From: Turritopsis dohrnii
Taxonomy: Eukaryota > Cnidaria > Hydrozoa > Anthoathecata > Oceaniidae
Direction of reading: 5' to 3'
Length of the DNA stretch: 64,000 nucleotides
Assembly: GCA_027922465.2 (NCBI GenBank)
Contig: BQMF02000009.1
Location: 62,001-126,000 of the forward strand
Part shown: piece by piece, positions 22,640-33,272 of the stretch
How positions within the stretch are numbered: the stretch's first letter is position 1
How the letters are laid out: each line of letters starts with the position of its first letter
Notes under the pieces: model-generated
The model's input: only the letters and a program-made list of their open reading frames with translations
Database searches by the model: none
Told to the model about the DNA's origin: nothing
Made by a program: the position numbers and the translations under genes

Positions 22640-23335
22640 TGATTTTTAACGGATTTTTCGCTTTAATTTTTATCGAAAAAGTTTGTTTTTTTCTTTTGGC
22701 TCTTACATAATTTCTTTAACAAATCTTATTTTGATTATAAAATATGTTCCTATGGTTGCAGTTCACACATTTCTTTGTTTGTAGCAATACTTTCTGATAT
22801 TACTTGTTAAAGCGCTATTTCCATGACCACATTTGATCGAAATTTTTCGAGCGAAAATTTTAGAGGAGAACAATTTCTGCTAGAAATATTTCGATAATAG
22901 AATTCCACATAAAAAATTGAACTTTATTAGCTGGTTTTCATATTCAATAGGAGATTAAAGATACAGAAGTTACTTCGAAAGCAACCACAAGTAGAAACCG
23001 TCTACTATAATTCTTTTTTCTGAATTGTTCGACAGGATTGCTATTCAATAGTTCAATTTAATACACAAATTGTCAACACATTTTTCACGATTTTGATTGG
23101 ACGAATATTTTTTCGCAAAGCGATTTCGATAGAGAGTTGAAATTATTTCAACTCACATTCGCACAGTAGAGAAAAGAAATTTTTCGCTCGAAAAGCAGAA
23201 AATATTTAATGCGCATGCTCAATTTTTTTCTCCGTCGAAATATTTCGATCAAAAGTGGTCGTGGAAATAGCGCTTAAGGCTTATTTTCACTTTTTAAAAG
23301 ATATATTAGCATTAGTGTGACTTAGGCCTAAGAGA
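22640..23335 (-). repeat. Dispersed repeat next to S1 (second copy at 48680-48920), split by a MITE
   Basis: The minus strand reads TCTCTTAGGCCTAAGTCACACT...AAGTAATATCAGAAAGTATT...GAGCCAAAAGAAAAAAA. An inverted counterpart with the same order lies at 48680-48920. The 48-kb copy lacks the insertion found here, giving a filled/empty site pair for the MITE at 22811-23274. Confidence 0.8.
22811..23274. mobile_element. 464-bp MITE with AGCGCTATTTCCA ends and TAA duplication
   Basis: The ends AGCGCTATTTCCATGACCAC and its imperfect inverse GTGGTCGTGGAAATAGCGCT pair over about 40 bp. TAA lies on both sides (22808-22810 and 23275-23277). The copy of the host repeat at 48725 shows the empty site. A TWA duplication of three bases is typical of PIF/Harbinger elements. 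There is no coding capacity. Confidence 0.85.
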
Positions 23336-23407
23336 TAACAAAAAGTGTAGTTTGTTCACTACATTCATGTACAAACACAGCTGAATGCTTCGGTGACCTT
23401 TGTTAAA

Positions 23408-23562
23408 GCCCACTTTGTAATAATCGTTCCACTTTGTAATACCTGTCCCGATTTGTAATAAAATTGTCCCGCTTTGTAATACCTGTCCTGTTTTGTAATA
23501 AAATCGTCCAGGTTTGTAAAAAAAAAGCTGTCCCACTTTGTAATAACTTTGTAATACCAAAA
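23408..23562. repeat. Minisatellite, core GTCCCGCTTTGTAATA
   Basis: About seven degenerate copies of an 18-22 bp unit, for example CACTTTGTAATAATCGTTC, GATTTGTAATAAAATTGTCC and GCTTTGTAATACCTGTCC. An open frame crossing it on the minus strand only reflects the repeat. Confidence 0.85.
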
Positions 23563-23828
23563 AAATGTGATAATCTCGTTTTCTGCTTTGTAAAAATTGA
23601 TTAAAATAGTAGTACAAGTTCAACAAAGCCAGCAAGTAGTTGTTGGTGATCAGGGCATTTTCATTTGTTGTGTTTCATATTAATATTACTTCTTACTTTG
23701 CTATTACTTCTTTACTTTATCTACACAAATATTTCCATCTGATTTTGTCGAGTTGTGCGTGACATGTAACATATTAATTACAGATGACGTTTTTGGAAGA
23801 ATAAAAAAACAAAGGACAAAACATATAG

Positions 23829-25537
23829 TCAGGTAGCTACTTGCAAAAAAAAATTGGAAATGAGAGGGACATTGTAAAAGTACTTTGAACTGTTAGATAT
23901 CATCCCTTAGAACTAGAAAATCATTACCGGAATATCTGAAATTATTTATTGGGCGTGTCCAACACGATTTTTATTTTGATGACGTCACACAATAAAACCA
24001 AAATTTTTTTCGAAATTATTCAAGTATTATTATATCAATCGATAGCTTTTTTTATGCTGAATTAAAACCCCAATTATGTCATGGTGTGATTTTGAACAAA
24101 AAAAGAGTAATTAGGAGGGATAAACGACTTGCAACTACATGGTGCTATTTCCTTTTCGCACCCCTAACTCTCCCGTCCAGGATGTTTTAGTATCAGGGTT
24201 AGGGTTATTTTTTATCTCGGTGATGAAGAGCCAACTAGTAATAGCAAATACATTTAGAGGGTTGTGAAAAGGAAATAGCACCCAACTACATTTTGCACAT
24301 TATTCACTAAGATTTCACTAATTCACTAAGGTTCTCACTATCGCCATCATCATTATCTTCATCAGAAGTATCATAATCAAATTTTCAAGTTTTCGCATCA
24401 TTCGCCACAACCACATAAATCAATGCATTCGAGGCCATGCGATCAATACTCGCATACTTGGGTGCGGCATTTTGATTTCGATCAATTGCAGAAAATCAAC
24501 TTGAGGACGTCGACTGGTGCTGCAGGAAGCAACTTCCAGTCAATGGTTAAGACACAAGCCTCAAAATATCCTCTTCTGAAGGTCAAGAAAATTATGAAAC
24601 TTCGGTTTTCTAGATTGGCTAAAACACACTCATAATTTTTAATTATAGTTAAGCATTCAAGAAATATTTTCATGAGTAAAAGGTGTAAAACACATGTCAA
24701 AAAGGTTTTCCTTAAAAATTTCTATCAATTCGCACGAACAGTCCAACACAGGTAGTTCAAAAATCGCTGATGCGGATTAGAGTAACGCTATCATCCCCTT
24801 CCTCAACCAATAATTTGATTGATTGCAATTTTTGCCCTCTTTTTTCCGTGAGCACTTGATCAGAACAACGATTTCGGCGATGACGTCCCTACCAGAAGCT
24901 TCATTTGTATTGTGGTCATCTTCACCAATAGATTCGATGAATGACAATAGCAATGGGTAAAGACCCCCCGCCGGTTCTGCCGCCCCTGAGGGCTATTATA
25001 TAGGGAGATGAAGATTGCACTATGACGATGTCATTAGAAATAGAACAATAGGAAAATGGCCTGGAAGCGACCAGCTGTTTATTAATAAAAGTGTTCAAAG
25101 AAGGTAAAGAAATGATTCGCTCTCATATCACAAGAAAACCACTGAAACACTTTTTCTCAATCTTAGCAAAACCGTCCAAAAAAATATCACAGCTTTGAAA
25201 AAAAGTGTCTCTTCCCCTGCCGACAGTTTTTTTTGTTTTTTTTTTGTTCTTTTTTTTCGTGCACCCGATAAAACATTGCTGCTTTTTTCCAGACATAATA
25301 TGGAATCTTTAAGCATTCGAAATAATAGACGGGGGTTCAACATTTTTGAAAATAATAATGCTACAAAGATTTTTTATTAAAACATTGAACAAAGACATCG
25401 AACGTATATATTTTTAAAACATTTTATTTAAAAGGAACAAGGGTTTTGTTTGTTTGTTTTTTTAAATGATACAATGAATGATTATTTTTCATTTATAGCA
25501 CCCCCTGAATATGTACTTTCGATTTTCCGATTTGTCT
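23829..25537. repeat. Left arm of the foldback
   Basis: Matches the right arm in reverse: TGACGTCACACAATAAAACC at about 23980 with GGTTTTATTGTGTGACGTCA at about 27450, GCGCACCCC-type block near 24158 with 27220, and CACCCCCTGAATATGTAC at 25500 with its inverse at 25838. The open frame 24423-24635 has no recognised domain and lies in the arm-specific part. Confidence 0.85.
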
Positions 25538-25817
25538 AGAAGGAAGGAAAAATGGCGGAGAAATTTTAGTTTGTTGTTGTTGGAATAGCGTGATTTTTCT
25601 TTTTGTGATAACTTGTTTAATAAATAATTTTAGGTGCTCCGGTAAAAAAATAATTAATACTGAGTATCTTTAGAACATATTTCACTATCTTTTGGATTGT
25701 CCCCTTTATTGCATGGTTTCTCATTTTTTTATGCAAGTAGCTTCCTGACTAATATGAAATTTACATTTCATACAGCACATACTTGATGTATCTTTTTGAA
25801 ATAGTCATGTATTTCAT

Positions 25818-27584
25818 GACAAATCGCAAAATCGAAAGTACATATTCAGGGGGTGCAATATATGAAGAAAATCATTCATTGTATCGTTTAAAAAAACAAA
25901 CAAACAAAACCCTTGTTCCTTTTAAATAAAATGTTTTAAAAATATATACGTTCGATGTCTTTGTTCAATGTTTTAATAAAAAATCTTTGTAGCATTATTA
26001 TTTTCAAAAATGTTGAACCCCCGTCTATTATTTCGAATGCTTAAAGATTCCATATTATGTCTGTAAAAAAGCAGCAATGTTTTATCGGGTGCACGAAAAA
26101 AAAAGAACAAAAAAAAAACAAAAAAAACTGTCGGCAGGGGAAGAGACACTTTTTTTCAAAGCTGTGATATTTTTTTGGACGGTTTTGCTAAGATTGAGAA
26201 AAAGTGTTTCAGTGGTTTTCTTGTGATATGAGAGCGAATCATTTCTTTACCTTCTTTGAACACTTTTATTAATAAACAGCTGGTCGCTTCCAGGCCATTT
26301 TCCTATTGTTCTATTTCTAATGACATCGTCATAGTGCAATCTTTATCTCCCTATATAATAGCCCTCAGGGGCGGCAGAACCGGCGGGGGGTCTTTACCCA
26401 TTGCTATTGTCATTCATCGAATCTATTGGTGAAGATGACCACAATACAAATGAAGCTTCTGGTAGGGACGTCATCGCCGAAATCGTTGTTCTAATCAAGT
26501 GCTCACGGAAAAAAGAGGGCAAAAATTGCAATCAATCAAACTATTGGTTGGGTAAGAGGATGATAGCGTTACTCTAAACAGCATCAGCGAACTTTCAACT
26601 ACCTGTTGGACTGTTCGTGCGAATTGATAGACATTTTTGAGGAAAATCTTTTTGACACGTGTTTTACACCTTTTACCCATGAAAATATTTCTTGAATGCT
26701 TAACTATAATTAAAAATTATGAGTGCGTTTTAGCCAATCTAGAAAACCGAAATTTCATAATTTTCTTGACCTTTGACCCAACCATGATGGTACCTCCTTA
26801 TTGTAGACACTAAATCATCAGCCCCGCCACTGTAAATTTGCTCCACCGCCCCTATGGTCCTGCACACTTCAATGATATCTTATCAATTCTAAAAGATCTT
26901 TCAGCTAGTCAGAGAGCTAATCACAGAAGAGGATATTTTTCTCCCCTTACTTTCTGTCATGCAATACCTGGTACACTGGTAACGATTATACCAGCGCGCT
27001 CTATGGATTTGAAAAAAACTAAAGCATTTAAGTTGTTGCAAACTTTTGAAGAATTCGAAGCTACCTTTGCGTCATTTGGGAACTCTTTTGGCGTCGATGC
27101 AACATTGCTCCAAAACATAGAGGTGTTTGTCTGCGATAATGATTTACTAGCTGGTTCTTCATCACGGAGATAAAAATTAAACCTAACCCGGCCCTAAAAC
27201 ATCCTAGAAGGAGAGTGAGGGGTGCGAAAAGGAAATAGCACCACGTAGTTGCAAGTCGTTTTTCCCTAATAACTTTTTTATGAAATCAGTGGAACAGTGA
27301 ATCGCATGAAAACGAGGTTAGATATGAAACTCAGTCACAGTTTAAAGTTTAAACAGAAATTCGGGAAAGGTCTATTGGGCTTTTAATTCAGCATAAAAAA
27401 CCTATCGATTGATATAATAATACTTGAAAAATTTTGAAAAAAAATTTGGTTTTATTGTGTGACGTCATCAAAATAAAAATCGTACTGGACACGCCCAGTA
27501 AATAATTTCAGATATTCCGGTAATGATTTTCTAGTTCTAATGGATGATATCTAACAGTTCAAAGTAGTTTCACAATGTCCCTCT
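25818..27584. repeat. Right arm of the foldback
   Basis: Inverse of the left arm, with a private segment (about 26780-27160) that carries an open reading frame and a copy of the dispersed CCCAACCATGATGG repeat. It is interrupted at 27584 by the nested element and resumes at 31005 for 36 bp. Confidence 0.85.
26838..27173 (+). pseudogene. Unrecognised fragment in the foldback arm, possibly transposon protein
   Basis: A 111-codon frame with NHRRGYFSPLTF, AIPGTLVTIIPARS and LLQTFEEFEATFASFGNSF looks like real protein rather than noise. I tentatively relate it to the middle part of the PIN-like transposon proteins such as the one decayed at 28191-30450, but I could not confirm this. It starts without a clear initiator and is absent from the left arm. 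Confidence 0.45.
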
Positions 27585-28190
27585 TAGACAAGACACACAG
27601 CCTAACAATCTGACATTTTGGGTAATGTTTATTTTCTCAATGGAATTTGGTAGAGGAGACCTCAGACTACTAAAATCTGCCAGGTGACTTTTTTGGAAAC
27701 GCCTGTATGTCACGTGATTGATTACGTCATTAATTACGGTCAGTAAAAATGTTATCTTCTCAAAAGTCATATTATTATACATAAATCGAAAGATCTTTTA
27801 AAATGGAACAAACATTGCATGAAAACATATGCTTGAAAATTTAGTCCTGAGGTTATTTAGGTCCTTAAAACTTTTGATGACGTCATAGAAAAGGACTAGA
27901 AAAAATCTTTCAAATAAATTTAATTCGCTAATTTTCGACTATTTGTGACATGTAACCCCTCAATTTTGGTCAGAATTTGATTTCTGATCTTTTCCACATA
28001 AGTAAATTCACTGAGCAAAAAATACGTTGTTGGAGAATACATAAGCGAGAGTATCTTTGTAGTAACAGATAACGAATTATCAAGGCGATATGTTATCCCC
28101 CATCTAATATATGAAGCCCTTGCATATTGAGGTGTTAGGGTATTCGATATTCAATATTCAATCAATAGCATTCATTTTCGTTAGTCCACA

Positions 28191-28770
28191 CATGGCTGCT
28201 GCATCGTTTTTAAGTTTAGATCCTGGTGGCGAAAACAAATGTTTATTGTGTAATGGTGTGATTAAGAAAAGCGAGAAGTTTCAAAGTCTGGGAAGTCGGG
28301 GCTGGAAGAAGTTTACAGATTTAGCTGAAGAATGGAAAAACATGAACATCGAAGTTAACGATTTAGTAACGAGTAACGAGTTAGTAGATTTTTTTTCTGT
28401 GAAGTGTATAGCCGTGTTAGATATGCAGAAAAGCCATTTGGAAAAGTTCACAAAAACTGCCGCACAGATTTTTCCACCAGTCTATACCAAGAAAATTTCT
28501 ATACCAAGAAATTTACTCGTCTAAAGGTGATGATCCCTGTGAACAGGCATCATACATCTCTGAAGACACCGGCTCTCTACCTGCAACACGCTCTAAGAAG
28601 AAAGCATCCAATGACAACCAAGGAAAGCGATTTTGCTTTATCTGTGGTGAAAAAGAGTCAAAAGATTCCAAATCGTATGACGAAGGTGGTCTTGGAAGGT
28701 GTGAACAGTGGAACGCAATGACTAGATTGTTAGAACGGCAGAAAATATTTATTACACATCCAAGTCACAG
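28191..28770 (+). pseudogene. N-terminal part of PIN-like transposon protein, frameshifted
   Basis: Starting at ATG 28191 the frame has KCLLCNGVI (a CxxC) and GWKKFTDLAEEW, then breaks near 28400-28440. The next frame gives FGKVHKNCRTDFS and a third gives RFCFICGEKESKD and GRCEQWNAMTRLL. Together they form the zinc-binding N-terminal half of a protein family common in cnidarian and fish repeats. At least two frameshifts and a stop follow. Confidence 0.7.
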
Positions 28771-28839
28771 ATTTTACTAAGCAACCAGAAGACTCAGCGT
28801 TTCCAAGGAGGACAGTCATTTGACATTTTTGCAATAGAC

Positions 28840-29340
28840 GTCTATTATCATAATTCATGCTGCATAAAATTCGCAATTAAGCCAGTTGTAGTGGAAACAA
28901 CCGCAGACAACGATGGCATAGACCAAAGCAAGGCTGATGTTATGGCAGATTATTTCCAAGATGTACGCATAAAGACAATATACAGCGAAGAGAGTGGCCT
29001 GGATCCTGTTGTGACTTCGACAGCCACACTAAAAAGGAAGATTGTTGGAGAATTTGGAGATGACCTTGGATTCTTTAACACAGGCAAATATGTGATAGTT
29101 TATGCATCTTCCGTAAACCCTTGTGAATACAGCCTTGCCACATTGAAAGGTCACTGTTTAAGAGACGAAGGTTTCGTTCGGTCTTTTGCAAACTTCATCA
29201 AATCAAAGGTGAGACAACGCAATTAGGAGCTACCTCCACTTTCTGCTGATTCCCTGATGAGAAGCTTTGACAATGGTCCCCTACCAGAACTCTACAATGT
29301 TATATTTGCAACAATGTACGAAAATTTCAGCTTGAATCAA
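28840..29340 (+). pseudogene. Middle part of PIN-like transposon protein
   Basis: The frame reads VYYHNSCCIKF, then ADYFQDVRIKTIY, LKRKIVGEFGDDLGFF and SSVNPCEYSLATL, all phrases of the same family. It stops at TAG 29224-29226, but SADSLMRSFDNGPLPELYN continues just after it in the same direction, so the stop is a mutation. Further sequence is deleted before the next part. Confidence 0.7.
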
Positions 29341-29394
29341 ACCTAAAGAAACGTACAAAGCTTGGTTCAAGTGTAGAGCAAAAAGTGCCCCACT

Positions 29395-30450
29395 GAATTC
29401 TTTAAAAGTGCAGAGGGGAGAAGAATTCCGCTTATAATAACTTCAAAACACGAAGCATGGAGAATTTCAAGAAGCAATGTAGAAATCTTGCCAAGATGCA
29501 ATTGCAAAGAGGCAGACACTAGAATGATATTGCATGCAAACTCTGAAGATACACCAGTTGTCGTTGCCAAGGACACTGATGTTTTTGCATTGCTAGTTTA
29601 TGCGATGCAGATGTGCGAACCAGAAAAAGAATGGTTTATGCGCATCGACAATGAAAAACTCGTTAAAATTCGAAAAGTCATTGAAAATTTTGGCTCCAAA
29701 GTTTGCTGTGCTCTACCACAGATCCATGTTGTCACAGGTTGCGATACAACTACATACAAATATAACATCGGAAAGGTCAAATTGCTTAAAAAGATATTGA
29801 GGAATGAAGAACAATGTTCGTTTATCCAAGAATTGGGCAAAAATGAACATACGTCGGAGAGAGTCATTACCTATGAACCTTTTTATAAACCTAATAAAAA
29901 CTATGTTGAGACAAGAATTCGCATTTACAAAAATTTGAAGACAAAATCATCTGCAGCGATTCCAGCCGACCCGCAATCCATAGAGGAAGAGTTGAAACGT
30001 GTAAACTTTACATGCTTTATATGGCTACGCTGTTTGAAAATAAATGTTTCAAGGCCAGATCCAAAGCAATGCGGCTGGAATAACGAAGAGAAGGTTAAAC
30101 ATTTGACTCCTAAACGGTCCACAGGCAAGCAACTACCTCCATCACGGATGAAGCCGAAAAAATCTGAGAAGAGCAATAAGAGAGTTTTGTCTCGAGCATC
30201 AGGAAACGAAGCGGACACAGAAGTTGAAACAAGTGATGAAGAAACAAACGCGCCTTTAGCAAAGCGTTTCAGACCCATGCCAGGAAAGCACTTTAAACAG
30301 CCTGCAACAGAAGCTGGATATTCAACAGATTCGGAGTGGCAATCAAATGCAGATGCAGTGGAATTGTTGTCAGATTCAGAATGGGAACAAGACTTCACAA
30401 CTTCAGAGGACGAACAAAGTGATTCTTCGGATAGCGACTTCCTTCCTTAA
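29395..30450 (+). CDS. PIN/FEN-like domain of transposon protein, longest open segment
   Basis: Reading in frame from about 29400 gives PLIITSKHEAWRISRSNV, then CNCKEADTRMILHAN, VVVAKDTDVFALLVYAM and HVVTGCDTTTYKYNIGK. The acidic EADTRM, DTDVF and GCDTT motifs fit a PIN/FEN-like nuclease fold, in which clustered aspartates bind metal. The C-terminal part is basic (PKKSEKSNKR, a likely nuclear signal) and ends with an acidic serine-rich tail and TAA. This segment of about 350 codons is intact, but it is only the C-terminal part of the protein. Inferred role: DNA cleavage in transposition. Confidence 0.7.
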   Translation, partial: EFFKSAEGRRIPLIITSKHEAWRISRSNVEILPRCNCKEADTRMILHANSEDTPVVVAKDTDVFALLVYAMQMCEPEKEWFMRIDNEKLVKIRKVIENFGSKVCCALPQIHVVTGCDTTTYKYNIGKVKLLKKILRNEEQCSFIQELGKNEHTSERVITYEPFYKPNKNYVETRIRIYKNLKTKSSAAIPADPQSIEEELKRVNFTCFIWLRCLKINVSRPDPKQCGWNNEEKVKHLTPKRSTGKQLPPSRMKPKKSEKSNKRVLSRASGNEADTEVETSDEETNAPLAKRFRPMPGKHFKQPATEAGYSTDSEWQSNADAVELLSDSEWEQDFTTSEDEQSDSSDSDFLP

Positions 30451-31040
30451 ACTACTTGTAATTTAAACTTTATTTTATCTCCACATTTAATCATTCAACA
30501 TATATTATCAAAATGCCCAAGTGAAAGCACTTTTTTATGAAAAGAAATGAAACTGCTGAGTCAGCATTTTTTGCTCAGTGAATTTATTTATGTGGAAAAG
30601 ATCAGAAATCAAATTCTGACCAAAATTGAGGGGTTACATGTCACAAATAGTCGAAAATTAGCGAATTAAATTTATTTGAAAGATTTTTTCTAGTCCTTTT
30701 CTATGACGTCATCAAAAGTTTTAAGGACCTAAATAACCTCAGGACTAGATTTTCAGGCATATGTTTTCATGCAATGTTTGTTCCATTTTAAAAGATCTTT
30801 CGATTTATGTATAATAATATGACTTTTGAGAAGATAACATTTTTACTGACCGTAATTAATGACGTAATCAATCACGTGACATACAGGCATTTCCAAAAAA
30901 GTCACCTGGCAGATTTTAGTAGTATGAGGTCTCCTCTACCAAATTCCACTGAGAAAATAAACATTTCCCAGAACGTCAGGTTGTTAGGCTATGTGTCCTG
31001 TCTATCTCATTTCCAATTTTTTTTGCAAGTAGCTACCTGA

Positions 31041-33141
31041 AAAAATTATATGGAAAAAATAATCTTTGTTCAACTTTTCTATAGAATCATAATGTTCATG
31101 ATATATATGAGATATACGCCTTAAAAGTTGGTGGATAAGACATTTTGATACACACTGTATGTTTTAATTTATGTGTTAATGAGAAAGCTTATTAGACTGA
31201 AACTAACGGTTTGGCCATGAATATGGTGAACAGACCATAACAAAAATGTTTTCTGCAAATTTTCAGCTGCGTATGTAGATCTATTTGGGTTGCATATTCC
31301 AAGTTAGGTTAGCCACCGCTTCACTTTGCCACAAGGTTACGCTACTCATTAAACAATTCGTTGTCTTGTAAACCTAAATATTTACACTTAAATATGTGAT
31401 TTTCGGCACGCGCTTTCTTCACCTGCATACAAACACTTTGATTACGATTTGCATTTGAAATATTGTGTATCTTATCATACATAAAAGACCGGCTTTGTCG
31501 AAATATTTAGAGCATGCCACTGATCCAACCCCAAATCAGTCACAAACATTCTTACAAAAATCCTTAAATCACAAAGTGTTTGGGTGGAAACTTTTCTTTT
31601 TTAATGTAAAGCTTGCTTTGTGTAGAAATTGGAAAGCCTGAGCGCGGGGGAATTTTTAGCTAAAGCTACATGCTGGTCCAAATAGTTCCAAATAGTGATT
31701 CAGAAACAATGGGAAACACGTTTTTTTAGAAGGATAGGCATCAACCTTTTTGCTTCATGTTTTCAGTAAAACTTCTTACAACGGATGTTCAAAATTTTCT
31801 AGTTTGGAACAGTTAGGTCAGTGTTTTTTTCAACTTGGCAAAAAGTGTCATTTTAGGGTATGATAAAGTATGTGTCTTTTAAAGGAATTTTTTAGTGTTT
31901 TAAAAGTAAAATAAGTTTTTCTTTTGGTAAATAAAGATTAAAAATTCCGATTTTCTTCATCCGAGTTTAAAACCATTTGAGTTATTTAAGTTTAAAGTTG
32001 GGAACACGGAAGGATCGAAAAATTCTCAATGTGAATTCCAAAGAGAACAAGTTTTTGTCTAATAAAGCTTTGTTGCTGAGATTTTGCATACGCCTTGCTA
32101 TATTTGATCTCTATCTTTTAAAAAAAACAAATATCTGCTTTGGAGCACTTTAGGAAGAAATATTCCCAATAATCTATAAAATTGTTGTGTTCAATGATAG
32201 ATGATGTCCTTTACTGGTTCACTCAAATTGTTTTGCTTTTGCGAGTGTTGATGAGATTAAGTACAAAACGAAAATTAAATTGAATTAAGAGTCCCCAAGT
32301 ATTCCATTATTCCATCTTAAAGGTAGACAAATGAAAATTTTGTAGGAATAATCGTGTTTCATCTTTTTCCAATTATTCGTTGAAAAAAAAAAGATTGATC
32401 AAAAATCGAACTGAAATCACACTTAACCCAACTCCAGGATCGATTTCCATCGACTTTTGTCGTTTTAGTAGCAAGTTAGTATTAATTATTCCGTGTTTTC
32501 TTAAAAATGACGTACTTGCAGTCGGAATCATCAATTATTCCGGGCCCCTGTTTTTCAAACTTCATTAATTGGAAATCATTCTTAGAGCATTGAATTTTGA
32601 CCTGAAAAAGAAATTCATTACAAAAAGAGCCTCAATGGATTCCATTATTCCAAGCACGGTAAGTAACTTTTTGGAAAGGCTTAATTTCTAGGAGCTCCAC
32701 AGACACTGAAAAAAAATTTCTACAAAATTTTTTACGTCATTGTGTTCTTTGCTTAATTACTCAAAAAAGTTATTTCAAACAAGTGCTAGTTCTGACGAAA
32801 TAAAAGATTTACGAAAAAACACTCGTTAAAATGACCCTTCTTTTACTTTCTTCACTCATCTCGCGAAAAAAGTGTGTCAACAGTTTCTTATGTGATAATC
32901 TCCACGAGGGAGCCAATCAGTTTTTACTTTGTTTGAACGCTTAACAATAACAGTTGCTCGTTCCCAGACCATTTCTCAATTGTTCAATTTCTACTGACAT
33001 CACCATAGTGCAACCCTTAGCTCTGCATATAATAGTTCATCTTTGCAGAAAAAATTGAAGTAATGTTTTGTTCTTATAAACCTATTCTTTGAAAAAGCTA
33101 CGTCACGATACCTCCATTGCAGCGCTTCCCGGAGAGTCTTA
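31041..33141. other. Repeat-derived intergenic region
   Basis: 31609-31685 (GCGCGGGGGAATTTTTAGC) is an inverted copy of 48546-48640. 32290-32660 repeats the motif ATTATTCC five or six times on the plus strand. 32930-33055 resembles the foldback arm at 26275-26370 (GCAGTGCAA, CATAGTGCAA, TATAATAG blocks). No gene is supported; the frame 32380-32568 has no motif. Confidence 0.5.
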
Positions 33142-33272
33142 AGGCCGATTTCCATTCAGGAAAATATCCGCGCGGACGTAGGTAATCCACGCTCAGTGAC
33201 TTAGAACGCATGCGTATTGGCTAATTCATAAGCGTAGTTATGTCCGCTCAGCGAGCAAAAATAAAGTTAAAC

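Larger units (their letters stand above)
27585..31004 (+). mobile_element. Nested DNA element with 440-bp terminal inverted repeats and PIN-like gene
   Basis: The terminal inverted repeats are 27585-28024 and 30565-31004, beginning TAGACAAGACACACAGCC on the left. TCT flanks both ends (27582-27584 and 31005-31007). Removing the element rejoins the foldback arm as CCCTCTCATTTCC, the inverse of the left arm at about 23855-23867, so the 3-bp duplication is well supported. A broken gene of the PIN-like transposon family lies inside. The superfamily was not recognised; very long inverted repeats with a 3-bp duplication fit several eukaryotic groups. Confidence 0.88.
23829..31040. mobile_element. 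7.2-kb foldback element with nested insertion
   Basis: The outermost inverted repeat TCAGGTAGCTACTTGCAAAA lies at 23829 and, inverted, at 31040. From there the left arm (to 25537) pairs with the right arm (25818-27584, continued at 31005-31040 after a nested element). The spacer between the arms is about 280 bp. Pairing is nearly perfect close to the axis (25080-25537 with 25818-26275). Farther out it is broken by arm-specific segments (about 24330-24580 and 26780-27160). No target duplication was recognised. The structure resembles a foldback-type element or an inverted duplication of one. Confidence 0.85.

Noticed and set aside
23312..23635. Minus-strand open frame of 107 codons
   Set aside because: It is the translation of the TTTGTAATA minisatellite.
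27570..27782. Matching short frames in both 440-bp terminal repeats (also 30807-31040)
   Set aside because: They are the same sequence in the two inverted repeats, with no domain and partly outside the element.
29925..30398. Minus-strand frame opposite the PIN-like protein tail
   Set aside because: Antisense of the acidic and basic low-complexity tail.
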